The notes: generated by a model from the sequence alone, not told the origin. Shown: positions 1 to 12,039, counted from the first letter of the stretch. The stretch: 64,000 nt of DNA from Acanthococcus lagerstroemiae (GCA_031841125.1 CM063109.1:10020321-10084320); one strand, 5' to 3'. Made by a program: numbers and translations.

Positions 1-413
1 TCAAACTCGGCTGGCCCCTACTTGTTAGGATAGCCCCCGCCTGTGACGATAATTTGGACGCATTTGAGTGAGCGGCTCGCCCCCTGTTGTGGGTTTCGGC
101 CCCCTCATTGGTCCATGTACTACTATGAAACTTATCTCCATTGGTCCACGGGTGACCATGTACGTACACGACGGAACCCAGTGGGGGAAGTCTAGTTCAC
201 GAATTTGGGATCGGTGGCGAGCCACCGAGACCTCTCATTCTGTTATTGTGCTCTATACGTGTTTATTGTGCTCGTTTCTACTCGTATCAGCTGTGTAGGG
301 AAATGGATACCGCTACTGATCAGGTCAGACGATTTTATTATTTACTACCGGTTATATTTACGTTTCGTTTGAGAAGTCGCATTTTCCTATGGTCGTCGTT
401 CGTTTTGTGTGTT
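1..413. other. No gene recognised
   Basis: Short overlapping open frames exist on both strands, but none has a recognisable domain, splice context or consistent coding bias. No structured repeat was seen here. Confidence 0.5.
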
Positions 414-560
414 CTACAAGCCTTGTGTCACTATCCGGTGGTGTTGCACTTGGTAAATTGAATTCTACAGGAATTTATGTTTCCTTTCTTGGTGTCTACT
501 ACATGCCTTGTGTTACCACCCTGTGGTGGTGCACTTGGCTAAGCCCTACAAATTCTACAG
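414..560. repeat. Imperfect direct repeat, two units of about 60 bp
   Basis: Unit 1 (414-470) runs from CTACAAGCCTTGTGT to TTCTACAGG. Unit 2 (499-560) runs from CTACATGCCTTGTGT to TTCTACAGC. Both contain a GGTGGTG-GCACTTGG core. The units are separated by about 28 bp and have diverged, so this is an old local duplication. No coding meaning is apparent. Confidence 0.6.
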
Positions 561-1329
561 CAATTCTACAATCCTCGCTCACTTAGAATTTCTATCAGAG
601 CAGTTGGTAGTCGCATTGAAGTACCTCGATGGTACTCGTCTCCACCCCCCCCCTTGGACTTGAGGATGTTAGCTTGTGCTGGCACGTCAATCCAAGTGTA
701 TAGGGTGGTCGTATTATTTGTACCCCGGTGGTACTCGTTTCTTACTTGGAGTTAATGGTGCTAGCCATGCTCACACATTGATCCAAGGTGTTATAAAATT
801 GTCTTGACATCTTATGACTGACGGTATCTTGTTTCTACTTGTGCCGTTAGGTAAACCAGCAGAATAAGACGGCGAAGAAGAGGACCCGAAGAAAACCTTA
901 TAATTTGTTTTGGGAAGAATAAAGTTATTTTCTGTTTCTACCAACTTAGTTATTTCTATAGTGTGTTTGTCAGTTGTGCTCGTGACTACTTTTCTCCCTG
1001 CACCAAGCAGGTGGGAATTCAACTTCAAACTACAAGCTTCCACTGCAAGTTCAACTTTCATAATTAATCTCATCGTGATTAATTTCAACTATTTAATAAT
1101 TAATCTACCCCTGATTAATTACAACTTTAATTAAGGTGAAATAATTTAATCATAACTGTCATAATTTGGTAATTATGAAATATTAGTTATGATTGATACT
1201 CTGCTTTTACGAATTTATTTCACAAAAGGTCTTCCAGTCGCCTACTTTCAAGATAAGTTCCTTAACACTTGTGAAATTTACTCAACAAAAATCTTTAGTA
1301 AGAGACATGTTCAAGTTCCACCTGTTTTT
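561..1329. other. Intergenic or intronic AT-rich DNA
   Basis: Nothing recognisable. A stretch around 1060-1135 is rich in TTAATTAAT words, consistent with AT-rich insect non-coding DNA. Confidence 0.5.
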
Positions 1330-1869
1330 CAGGGTCGGCTACAAGTAGCCGAGCCTATTGCAGGATTGGGCAAAATCAGGGACCTCCAAGATTTAATCCA
1401 AAATACAAAACCCTGGTAAAGAAAGGATTTGAATTCAAAGTCTCAAATCATTTTTAGAAAAGAATTTCGAATCAAAAATCCTGAATCCTCTCAATTTCCA
1501 AAAAAATTGGGATTTTAAATCCAAAATCCAATAATCTGAATTTTGAGTTCTAAATTTCAGTAACAGAGCAGTAAGCACCCAAGCAATCTTCAATCTACCA
1601 TTGGCTGAAGACGTTCGTATACAATTTCTGTTGTCTGTAGCTCAGCGTTGAAATGCTAATTGCAATCCGTGAACGAGAGAAATTTTTAGGACGTAAGATT
1701 TGAATTGATGAAATGACGATTTTTGGGGTTTTTGGATTTGGATTTTAATTATTTCTGGAATCATCAAAATGCAAATCTTTTGCTAATAATTAGGAGTTGA
1801 ATCCAAAATCAGGATTTTTGGAAGTTCGGATTGGGAAGTTAACCAAAAGTACCTACGTTGGTAGCCCTG
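1330..1869. repeat. Degenerate AATCCAAAATC-rich repeat block, possible decayed DNA element
   Basis: Between 1420 and 1830 words such as AATCCAAAATC, GGATTTTAAAT and AAATCCTGAAT recur on both strands at irregular spacing. The block starts with CAGGG (1330) and ends with CCCTG (1865-1869), which resembles hAT ends, but the longer ends pair poorly and no target duplication was found. I treat it as repetitive with unproven class. Confidence 0.3.
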
Positions 1870-2384
<515 letters not shown>

Positions 2385-2733
2385 CTCCAACTCAGTTCAG
2401 TGGTGCATATTGCATGAAGCCAATCCGTGTGATTTAGCTCTTCATCGTCACAATTCAATTCAGTGGTTGACATTTCCATGGAAATTTATTTTTCTTCCAG
2501 CCATGTGCTCATTGATCTTGATCTTAGCTGGTGTGTTGTGGCTGCGCGACAGTAGTCTTCAGCCGTGTTGTTGCTGTGCGACTGCAGTCTGCCGCCGTGT
2601 TGTGTTAATACAAATTCCCATGGAAATTTTTTCAATTAGGGTATAAGCAGGTCGAATTATTAATTTTTTTCTCGTCTTTTTTTTTCTTCTTCGTTTCAAT
2701 TTGAGTATCGTATACGTTTCACTACCGATACTA

Positions 2734-3010
2734 GCAATGAAATGATCTAAGGAGGACCGAGTTTTTACTGGTAGCACAACCAGGGCCGTACCTATGATTT
2801 AAGTAAGGGGTGGGGGGGGGGGTTGCGATTAAGATGAATATTATTTCTTGGAGGGGTATAATCGGTCACTCAGTCACAGATCCGCCTTCCTCTCCGTCTT
2901 AACCCATTGTTTTTTCGGCCAAGGGGGGAGGGTGAACCCTAACCACTCCCCCCCCCCCGTCGGTACGATCCTGAGCACAACAGATTGATATCAGGTCGAT
3001 AATTATACTG
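2734..3010 (+). repeat. Dispersed repeat copy A, split by a MITE
   Basis: The left half (2734-2780, from GCAATGAAATGA) and right half (2974-3010, AGCACAACAGATTGATATCAGG) are each matched by the uninterrupted copy at 3541-3612. The gap holds exactly one hAT-type MITE plus the duplicated 8 bp AGCACAAC. Related sequence also lies near 2640-2670 and 42755-42870. Confidence 0.75.
2781..2973 (+). mobile_element. hAT-type MITE family A, copy 1 (193 bp)
   Basis: The ends are CAGGGCCGTACC (2781-2792) and GGTACGATCCTG (2962-2973), inverted with 10 of 12 matches. Perfect 8-bp duplications AGCACAAC flank it at 2773-2780 and 2974-2981. An 8-bp duplication with CAGGG ends is the hAT superfamily signature. 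The host repeat has an uninterrupted copy at 3541-3612 that acts as a paralogous empty site. A G-run lies inside the left end and a C-run inside the right end. There is no coding capacity. A second copy is at 31091-31276. Confidence 0.88.
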
Positions 3011-3014
3011 AATA

Positions 3015-3540
3015 CAATGGCGTTAACCATTTCTCTCTAGAATCACTCGTTTTCCACATTCAAAATTAAAATTTAATCAAATTTTACCGTTTTATTCCTT
3101 TTTGTCATCCACGAATAGCTACACTGATACTGATAACAATACTGAACGCGCATATATAGTTATTTGATCAGTGGTATCATCTTGATTGTACTAAAATTTG
3201 CAGTTAAGATAGGAGATAAGAAGAAAAAAATGAACTATAATCCAAAAGTTAACATCAGCATTTAAGTCCTCGTTGAAAATACTTATAGAATCATATCATA
3301 TGTTCTCATGTCATTGTTTTTTTTTTACAAAAGCTCAAATTGTTCTGTAGTGTTATGTATTAATTTGGATATAAAAATATACGTATGTAAGTTCAACCCT
3401 CATCAAGCCCAGAATTCATATTTTCAAATATAAACTTTTTCAATGCACGTGTATTAACATAATATCAACTTCACTTGAAACTCCCCTGAATAATTATCTA
3501 TATTATTTATTAATTTTCATTGGGCATGCTGAGCGCGTTA
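3015..3540. other. AT-rich non-coding DNA
   Basis: Nothing recognisable beyond short A/T runs such as a T-tract near 3318. Confidence 0.45.
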
Positions 3541-3700
3541 GGAATGAAATGAGTTAAGGAGGACTTAGTTTTTACTGTAACATAACAGATTGATATCAGG
3601 TCGATAATTCATACAAAATAAAAGTATCGACTGTTCAAGACTGTCGAGAGTCAAATGCGTGCCTTTTCGCCAACCCTCCTCGAGTAACGAGGTTACTTGT
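3541..3700 (+). repeat. Dispersed repeat copy B (uninterrupted)
   Basis: 3541-3612 aligns with both halves of copy A and lacks the MITE. The adjoining 3642-3700 (TGTCGAGAGTCA to GTTACTTGTT) is also found at 42810-42869, so the repeat family has a longer, mosaic structure. Confidence 0.7.
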
Positions 3701-3827
3701 TCGTTCTTATTTTCCTACATTCTCACTGTTTAAGAGCGATAATCTACCAATTTCGAGCAACTTCACAGAGGGATTTCAAATTTTCGAAATAGGGATAAAA
3801 TAACATCAGAAACGAGTTCAGTGACTT

Positions 3828-4108
3828 CAGTGGCGTAGCCAGAATTTTCCCAAGGGATGGGGAGGGGGCAAAGTATGATTTTCAAGGGAGAAAAAGTAGA
3901 AAATTGAGGTATTTTTTAAAAATCGCCAATATTAGAGGAGTATTTTATAAAAATGAAGGTAAAATTACTACTCGAGCAACATTTTTTCGAAAAAATGTAT
4001 TTTAAAGGCGAAAAATTGCTCAGTTTTGCATATTTTACATTCAATTTCAGGTGCGTTGGGGGGAGGGGCATTCGCCTCCTTCGCCCCCCCCCCCTGGCTA
4101 CGCTACTG
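3828..4108 (+). mobile_element. hAT-type MITE family B, copy 1 (281 bp)
   Basis: The left end CAGTGGCGTAGCCAG (3828-3842) is the exact inverse complement of all but one base of the right end CTGGCTACGCTACTG (4094-4108). Flanking 8-mers AGTGACTT and AGTAACCT match at 6 of 8, an eroded target duplication. Inside are a G-run near the left end, a conserved segment with CTCGAGCA and TTTTGCATATTTTACATTC, and a C-run near the right end. Other copies are at 14542-14792 (reverse), 44408-44545 (truncated) and 63458-63705. Open frames inside it are not genes. Confidence 0.88.
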
Positions 4109-5200
4109 AGTAACCTCAGAAATTTAGGAGATTATATCAATTATAGTAATTTATGAACAATTTGACACTCCACCCTCCTCCTTCTTTCTGCCTCATCAGT
4201 TACCTCAGTTTTCAATTAAGCGTAACATTGATACGAAGATTACCCAATGACCATTGCAATCTAAAAAGAATACTAATATTGTATTTACCAGTTTTTTCAA
4301 TTCTGAACCTTTACCTCGTCTTTCTCCCTCTTTCTCTCACGTGCCCCGACGTTAGAGTCGAAATGGTACAAAACAAATTTATCGATCTTGAACGTGTTGT
4401 TCTGGAGGGGTCGGGGTAAAGTGGCGAAGAAACAGTACGGATGCACGGAAATGGCAAAGAAGACAATAACCCCTCCTAAAGAGGAATATATTTATTGGAA
4501 ATGCCTCAAAACGATACTAATATTGTCAGATACTTACGAATACATGGTTAGTTTTTCGACATCAATCATAATACACCATCAAGAAATCGAGACTCACCTG
4601 AAACAAATACAAACGAACTACGTTAGAGCATTGCAAGTCTTTAGACATCTGATGTAAGTACATGAATTTTGGGCTCCAGCGCGGATACACGGGGAGTGAA
4701 ATGAGAGGCAACTATCCCTTCCATAGTGAAATACTTCAACTGAAAATGCTTTAAAAATAGTGGACCGGTGAAATAATACAGTAAATTTGAACAATTCGTG
4801 GATAACCAATTACTTAGTCATCGGCTCAATATAACAAATACGGAAAACCAAACCTTTATCCTCTCAAAATTAAAATGATGGCGAGACACCTACTTGAAAT
4901 CAAGCCTATTACAGCCATCTAGCACGTGATACATGTCAGACAGATAGCAAAAGACAAGAGAAAAGACAAACTGGTAACCTAGATAGCCAACCATTTGCAT
5001 TACTGTTACTACTTCTTTCATTTTCAGAGTGTTAGGTTCAGATGAGGCGCAAAATAAAGTAAATGCCCTGGAGTCCATGCAAAGGGCGAGGCAATAAGAA
5101 AGGAAGAAAAAAAGAAAGTAAGAAAAAGAAAAAGGAGAAAAGGAGCATTTGTAGGCGCTTCTCAGTGGTTTACCCAATGGGGCACTCTACCTAAATCAGG
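4109..5200. other. No gene recognised
   Basis: Several short frames (4153-4419 and 4388-4657 on plus, 4890-5177 on minus) show no domain, signal or splice support. A purine-rich tract lies around 5100-5145. Confidence 0.45.
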
Positions 5201-5700
5201 CACACAGCGTAGAAAATCTTGAGTAAATCTGAAAGAGGCTCAACGTCGGGAAAGGTTCTTGAAAGGTCTTAGCGAATCTTCAACAAGTTTGCAAACGTCT
5301 TAAACGGTTCTTGAAGTCTTAAAGAATCGTAGGAATCCCAGAAAGTCTTTTGAAAGACCGAATTGAGCTTGGAGGAGTCATAACGAGTCTTGAATAACAG
5401 AGCGGAGTGTTTTCGGATAATTGAAGAATCGTACTTGATCGTAAGAGTTTAATAAATAATTAAGAAAAAAATTACAGAGCCTTCAGTAAGTCTGCGGGAG
5501 AGTTAGAGCCCAATTTGCGTCTAAAACCAGAACGGTGAAGTCTTGATCGAGTGTTGAAAATCTTTAATGAAGTCACGAAGAGCCATAATGTCTTAAACGA
5601 GTTTTGAACGATTTTATAAGATCAAAAAAATCTTCGAGAAGCTTTACGTTTTGAAAAGTTTAAAACTTCTAAAATGAGTATCGACGAACTTCACCTAATC
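5200..5700 (+). repeat. Degenerate GAGTCTT array 1
   Basis: The segment is built from recurring variants of a short word: GAGTCTTGAA at 5385, plus many AGTCTT, GGTCTT, GTCTTAAAGAATC and TCTTGAAAGG forms at irregular spacings of roughly 15-30 bp. It continues as far as TAAAACTTCTAAAATGAG near 5670. It is not a clean satellite, but the word density is far above background. Similar arrays are at 10420-11120, 17574-17822, 29095-29160 and 62720-63340. Confidence 0.6.
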
Positions 5701-8700
5701 CTAAGGACAGAAGAGAAGAATCGAATAGTGCAAAACAAGAATAAACTTCTGTTCAAGTTCAATCTTAATCACACCGTCACATGGCCTAACATACAGAGAT
5801 GAAAAGAAAGAAGAAGAAGAAGAAAAAAAAGGTTAGGGGAGTTTTTCCCAGCAAATTTTTGACATTCGGCCAAACTGAAAAATTTAAGGTATTTTATTTC
5901 CTCCCAAAAATATTTCATTTGACAAAATTAATGTTTCGAGTGAATTACAAATTCTCTTACTCCTCATATTCCGAAAAATTCACTTCGGCACGTCCTTAGA
6001 GGAATAAACTTAACTTTTTAAATATAATTTCAAATGTTCAAATATTTTCAGTAATTTGATTGTTCAGCACGTGCCGCCATGTTTGCCATCTGCATAATTA
6101 ACAGTACCTACGTATAAACGAGGATCATTGGGGTGATATCCCCGGGGTAAAGAAAAAAGACAAATACTGAAGTACGCGAATTCAACCCCTCAAGACTTGA
6201 CAGAATTTTAGTTTCGTAATACTTCAAATCTCTCTCTACCTCTCGGGAATCATTAATAATGAACCACAATGTAGAATACATATAATCATAAATGAGATTA
6301 TTTTTTATATCCACGTATATGCCTGTTCCATGTGTTGGAAATACGTCGTTCACCACTCCATGTTTCTATTTCATTCTTAATATTAACCCCTTCATCCGTT
6401 CTAGATGAAATAATTTTAAATAACTGATGTTAGAACACGACAAATACCGACAGGATTTCAAATTGATTTTATTATTGTAGTTGGCATGACCTGGGGCTGA
6501 CTTCTTTAGGTTTGTACAGTACTAGTGGGCTAATGCATAAATCAAATCTGCAGCAATGGACAATGTTGCCAAGTTCTTTCTTCAGCAAGTCTGTCTGGTC
6601 TATAAAGTAGGAGTTAACAGCACATCTTTTCCACGAACGCATTTAACAGTCGCTATGAGATAATCTCAATTCGAAAGGCAGGTCCAATCGTGTTCATCCC
6701 TTTACCTCAAGATCTAGTGGGCTAATAGATGAGGCCTGTAATTTTCGCGTTAGAATGCTGCGAAATAGTAAGGAATAAAGTGATTTAAAGAAAAATCTAA
6801 AAGATGGAGGATCTAGTTCAGTTTGAATGGAAGCAGCATTCATACCACGGTTTTCTCTTGATCGCTCTTAACTTGAACACCCACGATCGTACATAATTAT
6901 CAGGACAAAGTTGCACCGAAGGCTGCAATATCATTCTGCTCCCTCTCTTCCAGTTTCAACAAAAGAAATTCCAAGAATGAAAGTTTACTCACGCAAAAAG
7001 GTGCGTAGTAGGGCAAATAAGCTGCAGGCCTATTCTCCTTCAAAACTGGGTAAAGGGAAATCGCTCATTTTCCCCTGAAAATACTTCAATTACCATCACA
7101 GTGGAGGCGGTAGCGCGGTAGGAGGACAAAGAGCACTAGTACATATTATGACTACAATTTTAAGTCAGTCGAGTTAAAAATTCAGCATAATATAAGATTA
7201 TCAACGTAAATTCCACGTGTCTACAGGTAATATGGAAATTGTGCATACATTATGTAAGTATAATGCATTTGGTTATAATCTTAACTAATCATTGTATTGA
7301 CGTTGAGTGGCAACCCATTACTCCCGTTGGTTTTGGTGTGATTAGCCACATCAGTACAAAAAGTAGCACTTATGCTTCCTAGAAATATCAGTACACAAGT
7401 TGCACTTGATACTTCCGGTTTTCTCAGAAATTCTTCGGATTTGCTCGCTTAATTACACTTGTAATCCTAGACCTTCAAAGTTTACATAAGCACCTAATGT
7501 TATTGCCCTAACATACAGTCAGATCAACATGGAATAAGTATATTTTCTCGCAGCGAGGGGCCAGGAAAGGTCCATTAACACGGAAATTTTAAATATGAAA
7601 CACACTGAACGAACTGACGAAATAAGAGATTTCTCAGATCATTGACATGAGTGTTCTGTCAGACTTTTGATCGAGCTCCGATTCAGATATACCTAACGAA
7701 AACTATACCCCTTGAATTAGCAAAGCTAATTTGACAAATCGAACCAAGTATCACAGTACAGAATGTTTATGCCAAATAGAATACAAATATATTGGGAAAA
7801 TCTGAATTTTCGTTCCCTTTCCCCTGAACAACAGGCCAGAAGAAAAATTGTAACGGGCAAAATCGATCTTGGCCAAAATATGAAGACTGCTAGTGGAATA
7901 GATTTCCATCTTACTTCGAATATTGCATCATATTTCTGATCTGGCCCGAACTTAGGGCTCCTAAATCCAAATTTCATGATGAAAATAACGATTTTACATT
8001 TTCTTCATAAGTCGCTCCAAGAAAGTTATTACAGAGCTAGTATAAAGTGAATCACAAAATCGTCGGGGAAGTTTCACGTTTTCTCTGTTCTAGATTGCTC
8101 GCAGATGATCGCAGTACAACTTAAAATAGAAAAAAACTGGTCACTTTTGAAAGAACCAAAACTAAAGCTTGAATTTCTTATCTTAAGGATCAACAATATT
8201 CTTTTTTCGATACGTAGGCAAAAACATTGAAAATAATCTTTTTCACCCATACCAAATAACCACAACCATTCCGTCTAGTAATTATAGACGACTATGATAC
8301 TTCCCTTTGTGTATGTATATGTAATGTAGAAAACTGTACCAGTAAATTGTACCGCCAATCCAAATACATGATCCTGCCTTTTTTGCTTCTTGGAACTATT
8401 TGAATATTTGAGGAATGTTAACACGATTCGTACAGACAGAAAATGCATGAAGTTCTGGTAAATTCAGGAAAATAAAAAAAGGTAATCAAACCAAGTCTTG
8501 TTTGTCAAGTTAGGCAAGTAGAAAAATCTAGTCATTTTCAGGTTTTGAAAATACAGACTGAAAGGACTAATTAAAACTAAATATCAGTAATGTGGATGAA
8601 AAGTTTAAAAAAAAACAAAAAAAAACCACCTAATTTGATGTCGATAGAGAAGGGTCTGCGACTGAGTTAATAAAAACAATCTAACACAACCACGTACTGC

Positions 8701-9507
8701 ACTGAAGCAAGTGAATTGAATGGAAAATGAGGTTCTTCCGGTAAGTGCTTCCGTTTCATCTTCGGTCTAGAGTCGAGTACCTACTTTTTTTAAATGTTTT
8801 TCTTGAATGGCAAGCATAATGACGAGGATAGTTTTTACAATTAATTTTTCAACTTCTTACATGCTTCGACATATCGATTAACTTTTTTCGGAGTCAGTAT
8901 GTGCAGTCGGTGCACCCATCTCACGTAAATTTGCTTCAGCTGTACACCCTCAAGTACTCTCGAACGAGCTATACACTTCACCGAAAAATGTTGAAAGCAT
9001 TTTTATAGCAGATTTTCAAATCAGTTGACGTATTACATTCGGATGGAAATTGATTGAGAGGTTTGCTTTTTCTTAGCGGTTCTTGTGACGAACGAGTTCG
9101 GATATACTATTCTTGGAATAATAATTTTTCCCGTCGCATTTATGCGATTTCGACGTACCTAACGGTAAATTTCGTAATATGAGGTTTTCGACGATTAATG
9201 TATTTTCAGAATGATTGCAGCCGTGGTACTTGGTAACTCCGTGTTGATTGTTTCCGTTTTGTAATGTGTTATACGTCATGTGGTGATCTAACGTTTCGTC
9301 GAATCCGAATCCTGCATAACGGAGTACCAAGGGAAAAAACGGATATGCAATATAAACCGGGATGGAAGCGCTGATCAGTATGAATGACTATTCAACCAGT
9401 CGACAGTTAAGAATAAAAGGATAACACTGAGAACGAAAATCTCACGATACAGTAGGAACCTAGTTTTCACTTATCTTCGCTCCTAGGATGGTTCACTTAA
9501 ATGTCCC
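5700..9507. other. Long gene-free AT-rich stretch
   Basis: No coding domain or transposon end was recognised across 3.8 kb. There is a purine tract at 5799-5832 and an A-rich patch near 8605-8628. Short minus-strand frames at 7726-7977 and 9073-9330 have no recognisable similarity. This fits the interior of a large intron. Confidence 0.45.
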
Positions 9508-9660
9508 AAAAAGTGCAAGGGAAGATCTGCCACTTCAAACTCCAGTCAGTCAGTCAACCAATCAAACAGAGACAAAGCCAGCAAAAAAGTGCAAGGGAAG
9601 ATCTGCGACCTCAAACTCCAGTCACTCAAGCAATCAATCAGTGACATAACCAGTTGGCAT
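9508..9660. repeat. Two-unit tandem repeat, period 76 bp
   Basis: AAAAAGTGCAAGGGAAGATC begins at 9508 and again at 9584. Each is followed by TGC-AC-TCAAACTCCAGTCA and a run of CAATCA/CAGTCA words. The second unit is slightly diverged. No coding role is evident. Confidence 0.8.
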
Positions 9661-10419
9661 GACAGATAGATAAAGAGTCATAATTACATCACCAGCTTGA
9701 CAGACAGAGAGGAAGGCACGTAAACAAAAAAGTAAAGAGTTCCCTCCCAGCTGAAAAAATAGTAATAATAAATAAATATAAAACAGAAACAAAATCCAGG
9801 ATCCGCGAGTCAAGATTTCTCCAGCCTTCTGGTTCTGTACCAAGCAGACACAGAATGAAGAGTTACAACTCCTTTAGAATAAGTCTCGATTTGATTTATC
9901 TATATATCGGCTTGTATTATGACTATACTCCTCAGTTTGTCTTCTGAAATCAACGCAAAATTTTGGTTCCCAAGCACTGGACTCTTTTTCTGATATGACA
10001 AGTCTGACTTTTGGCTTTTTCGGCCTTTATAAAGTCATTTTCGGGATGAAAAATGAGTTGATCAATACTTTAAGATGGACTGGCAATCGGCACAAAGGAC
10101 TGATTTAGAAACTAGAAACCCCATACGTATTATTTTTAAAATAATACTTAATAAAAGAGTAAAATTGGGTCTCACTAAGTATTAGAGGCCATTTAGAGGG
10201 CCTGCTGAAAATTGAAAATTAATGACTATTGCAATACCTCATTCATTATTATTTTCTGTGATACATTTTTTTAAAGTTTTGCTCATCTTCTTATTCATAT
10301 CTATTAATCGTGTTAGGTAATTCAGACAGTTTGAACAATTCTGTTTGAATGTCTTTACGGCCGATCCAAATCGGTCGAGGCCTATTTGAGACTCCTCTGA
10401 ATCTTCCAAGCATGTTTTT
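9661..10419. other. No gene recognised
   Basis: AT-rich DNA without a recognisable feature; small frames on the minus strand only. Confidence 0.45.
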
Positions 10420-11120
10420 GACATTTAGGACTATTACAAAGACTTTTCCTGACTCGTTCAAGACTACCTTTAACGTTTTCCAGTCTCATTCAAGATATTT
10501 CCAAGCTTGACTGCGATATTTTGAGAATCGTTCAAAGTTGTTCAGGACTCTGTGGAACTCTCTAAAACTCTTTTGACTTTCACAAACCTACTTTTAAAAC
10601 ATCCTAGAAAATATATTTTTGAAAAGACTTGAACCAGTATGAAAAAATTTTTAAGAGTCAAAGAGTCTCAAACTTATTTGAATAAGTCTTCAACGTTTTG
10701 GAGAAGTCTGCAAGAATCTCGAACAGGTTCAAGTTTAGAATAGTCACAAACTTCCATTCGAGCGCATTTAGTAGCAATGCATCTGGAAAAGTCTAAGACA
10801 GTCTGAAAGAAGACTTGATAGATATGCGTCTTCAACGAGGGGGGAAAAGCCTTACCGAGTCTCAACGGGTATTCAATCTAGAGTCTTAATTCTAAGAGTT
10901 GTAGTCAAATCTGAAAAATCCTAAATGCGTCTTAGCAAGCATACAAAATGTCTCGACGAGTCTCACAAAAAATTTGAAAAAATCTTATAAAGTCTCATTG
11001 AGTTTTACAATAAACTACTTTGGAAGATCTGGAAAAGCCAGGAACAGACGTAAATAAGTCTGGTATAATCTTGAAGATTTTAATCAACTCTGGGAGAGTC
11101 CTAAACAGTATTTACATCTT
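10420..11120. repeat. AAGACTC/GAGTCTT array 2, two arms in opposite orientation
   Basis: From about 10430 to 10600 the recurring words are AAGACT, GACTCGTTCAAGACT, CTCATTCAAG and AACTCTTTTGAC. From about 10620 onward they switch strand to AGTCTTCAACG, GAAGTCTGCAAGAATCTCG, GAGTCTCAAC and GAAAAATCC. The array is therefore head-to-head around 10600. Individual units are too diverged to give a fixed period. Minus-strand frames at 10239-10424 and 10674-10865 fall in or beside it and are not genes. Confidence 0.6.
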
Positions 11121-11429
11121 CCCAAGCTTTCGCAGCTCCTCTGGGAAAAGCTAAATATTGATATTTTTCAATGAACTTTAGGGCAGGTTACATTAAACCA
11201 AAACACAACTTTCTAAAGGGGGCAATCATTCAAATTCAGAATGAAATACGTTTCGCCCTAATATGTAGTGCTGGTCAGTGATAATACGGACATTTCGAAA
11301 AAAATGTCTTCAGTTATCTCATTGAAAGCCGTACTCTGGAAATCGATGGGAAAGTAAAATAAGGAATGCAATTTTCTCAGGTGTGACGCATTCAGTCACA
11401 GGTGTGATACAATTTCTACAAGGCGTGGC

Positions 11430-11512
11430 GCATTACTCGTGCCACATCTGTACTTGGTGTCCCCAGTCCTGGGAACTACACCTTCGAGTATCGCATCAGT
11501 GGCCGGAGGGAA
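11430..11512 (+). repeat. Three-copy dispersed repeat C, copy 1
   Basis: The core TTCGAGTATCGCATCAGTGG is shared with 51558-51645 on the plus strand and, in reverse, with about 45608-45692. The similarity extends about 50-80 bp upstream of the core in the other two copies. Read in one frame, all three encode NY-FEYR-S, which could mean a shared coding ancestor, but no known domain was recognised. Confidence 0.55.
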
Positions 11513-11575
11513 CCACATCTGTACTTGACGCCAGGGACGTACCAATAAGGGGCGGGGGCAACCGACCTACAGAAG

Positions 11576-11700
11576 TACGATCGTCCGCCATTTCGACTTC
11601 AACCATGCCCGTGGATGCCGAATCCAACTATGCGGAGCGTACTGCGTAGTCAATTCGGCATCGACGGGCGCGGTTGGATTCAAAATGGCGGACGATTGTA
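11576..11700. mobile_element. TA-flanked foldback MITE (Tc1/mariner-like)
   Basis: The left arm begins CGATCGTCCGCCATTT (11578) and the inverse complement of the right arm begins CAATCGTCCGCCATTT. The arms pair along almost the whole 121-bp element, so a single strand folds into one hairpin with its turn near 11638. TA dinucleotides flank both ends (11576-11577, 11699-11700), as expected for IS630-Tc1-mariner target duplications. Open frames crossing it on both strands (11383-11649, 11567-11758) are by-products of the palindrome. Confidence 0.82.
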
Positions 11701-11759
11701 CTCTCCTATCTAGAGCTTTACCAACAGTAGCAACAAGAGAGTAAAATACGAGACTCAAA

Positions 11760-12039
11760 GGCTAGCGCTAGTTCTTGTATAACTTCAAACTTTTGCTGTG
11801 TATTAACCTGATTCCTCAAGATCGTTGTAGAATAGATTACCAATTATGAGTGTTGTGGAAACTTGATCCAAAATTTTATCGTGCCAGGAATCGTTATAAT
11901 TCCTCCAACAAGAATTTGGTTTCCTGCTATCAGTCTTAGATAGAGAATGTTTTACAATTTCAAATATATTCAAGAAGGTCGGATTGCCACGTACTTCAAG
12001 ATATCAAGTGGTGTTCAGTCAATACATCCACTCCATATT
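11760..12039. other. No gene recognised
   Basis: Unique-looking non-coding sequence. Confidence 0.4.

Noticed and set aside
1330..1869. A hAT element with CAGGG and CCCTG ends
   Set aside because: The longer ends do not pair and no target duplication is present.
11383..11758. Two opposite-strand proteins
   Set aside because: They arise from the 121-bp hairpin element and repeat C.
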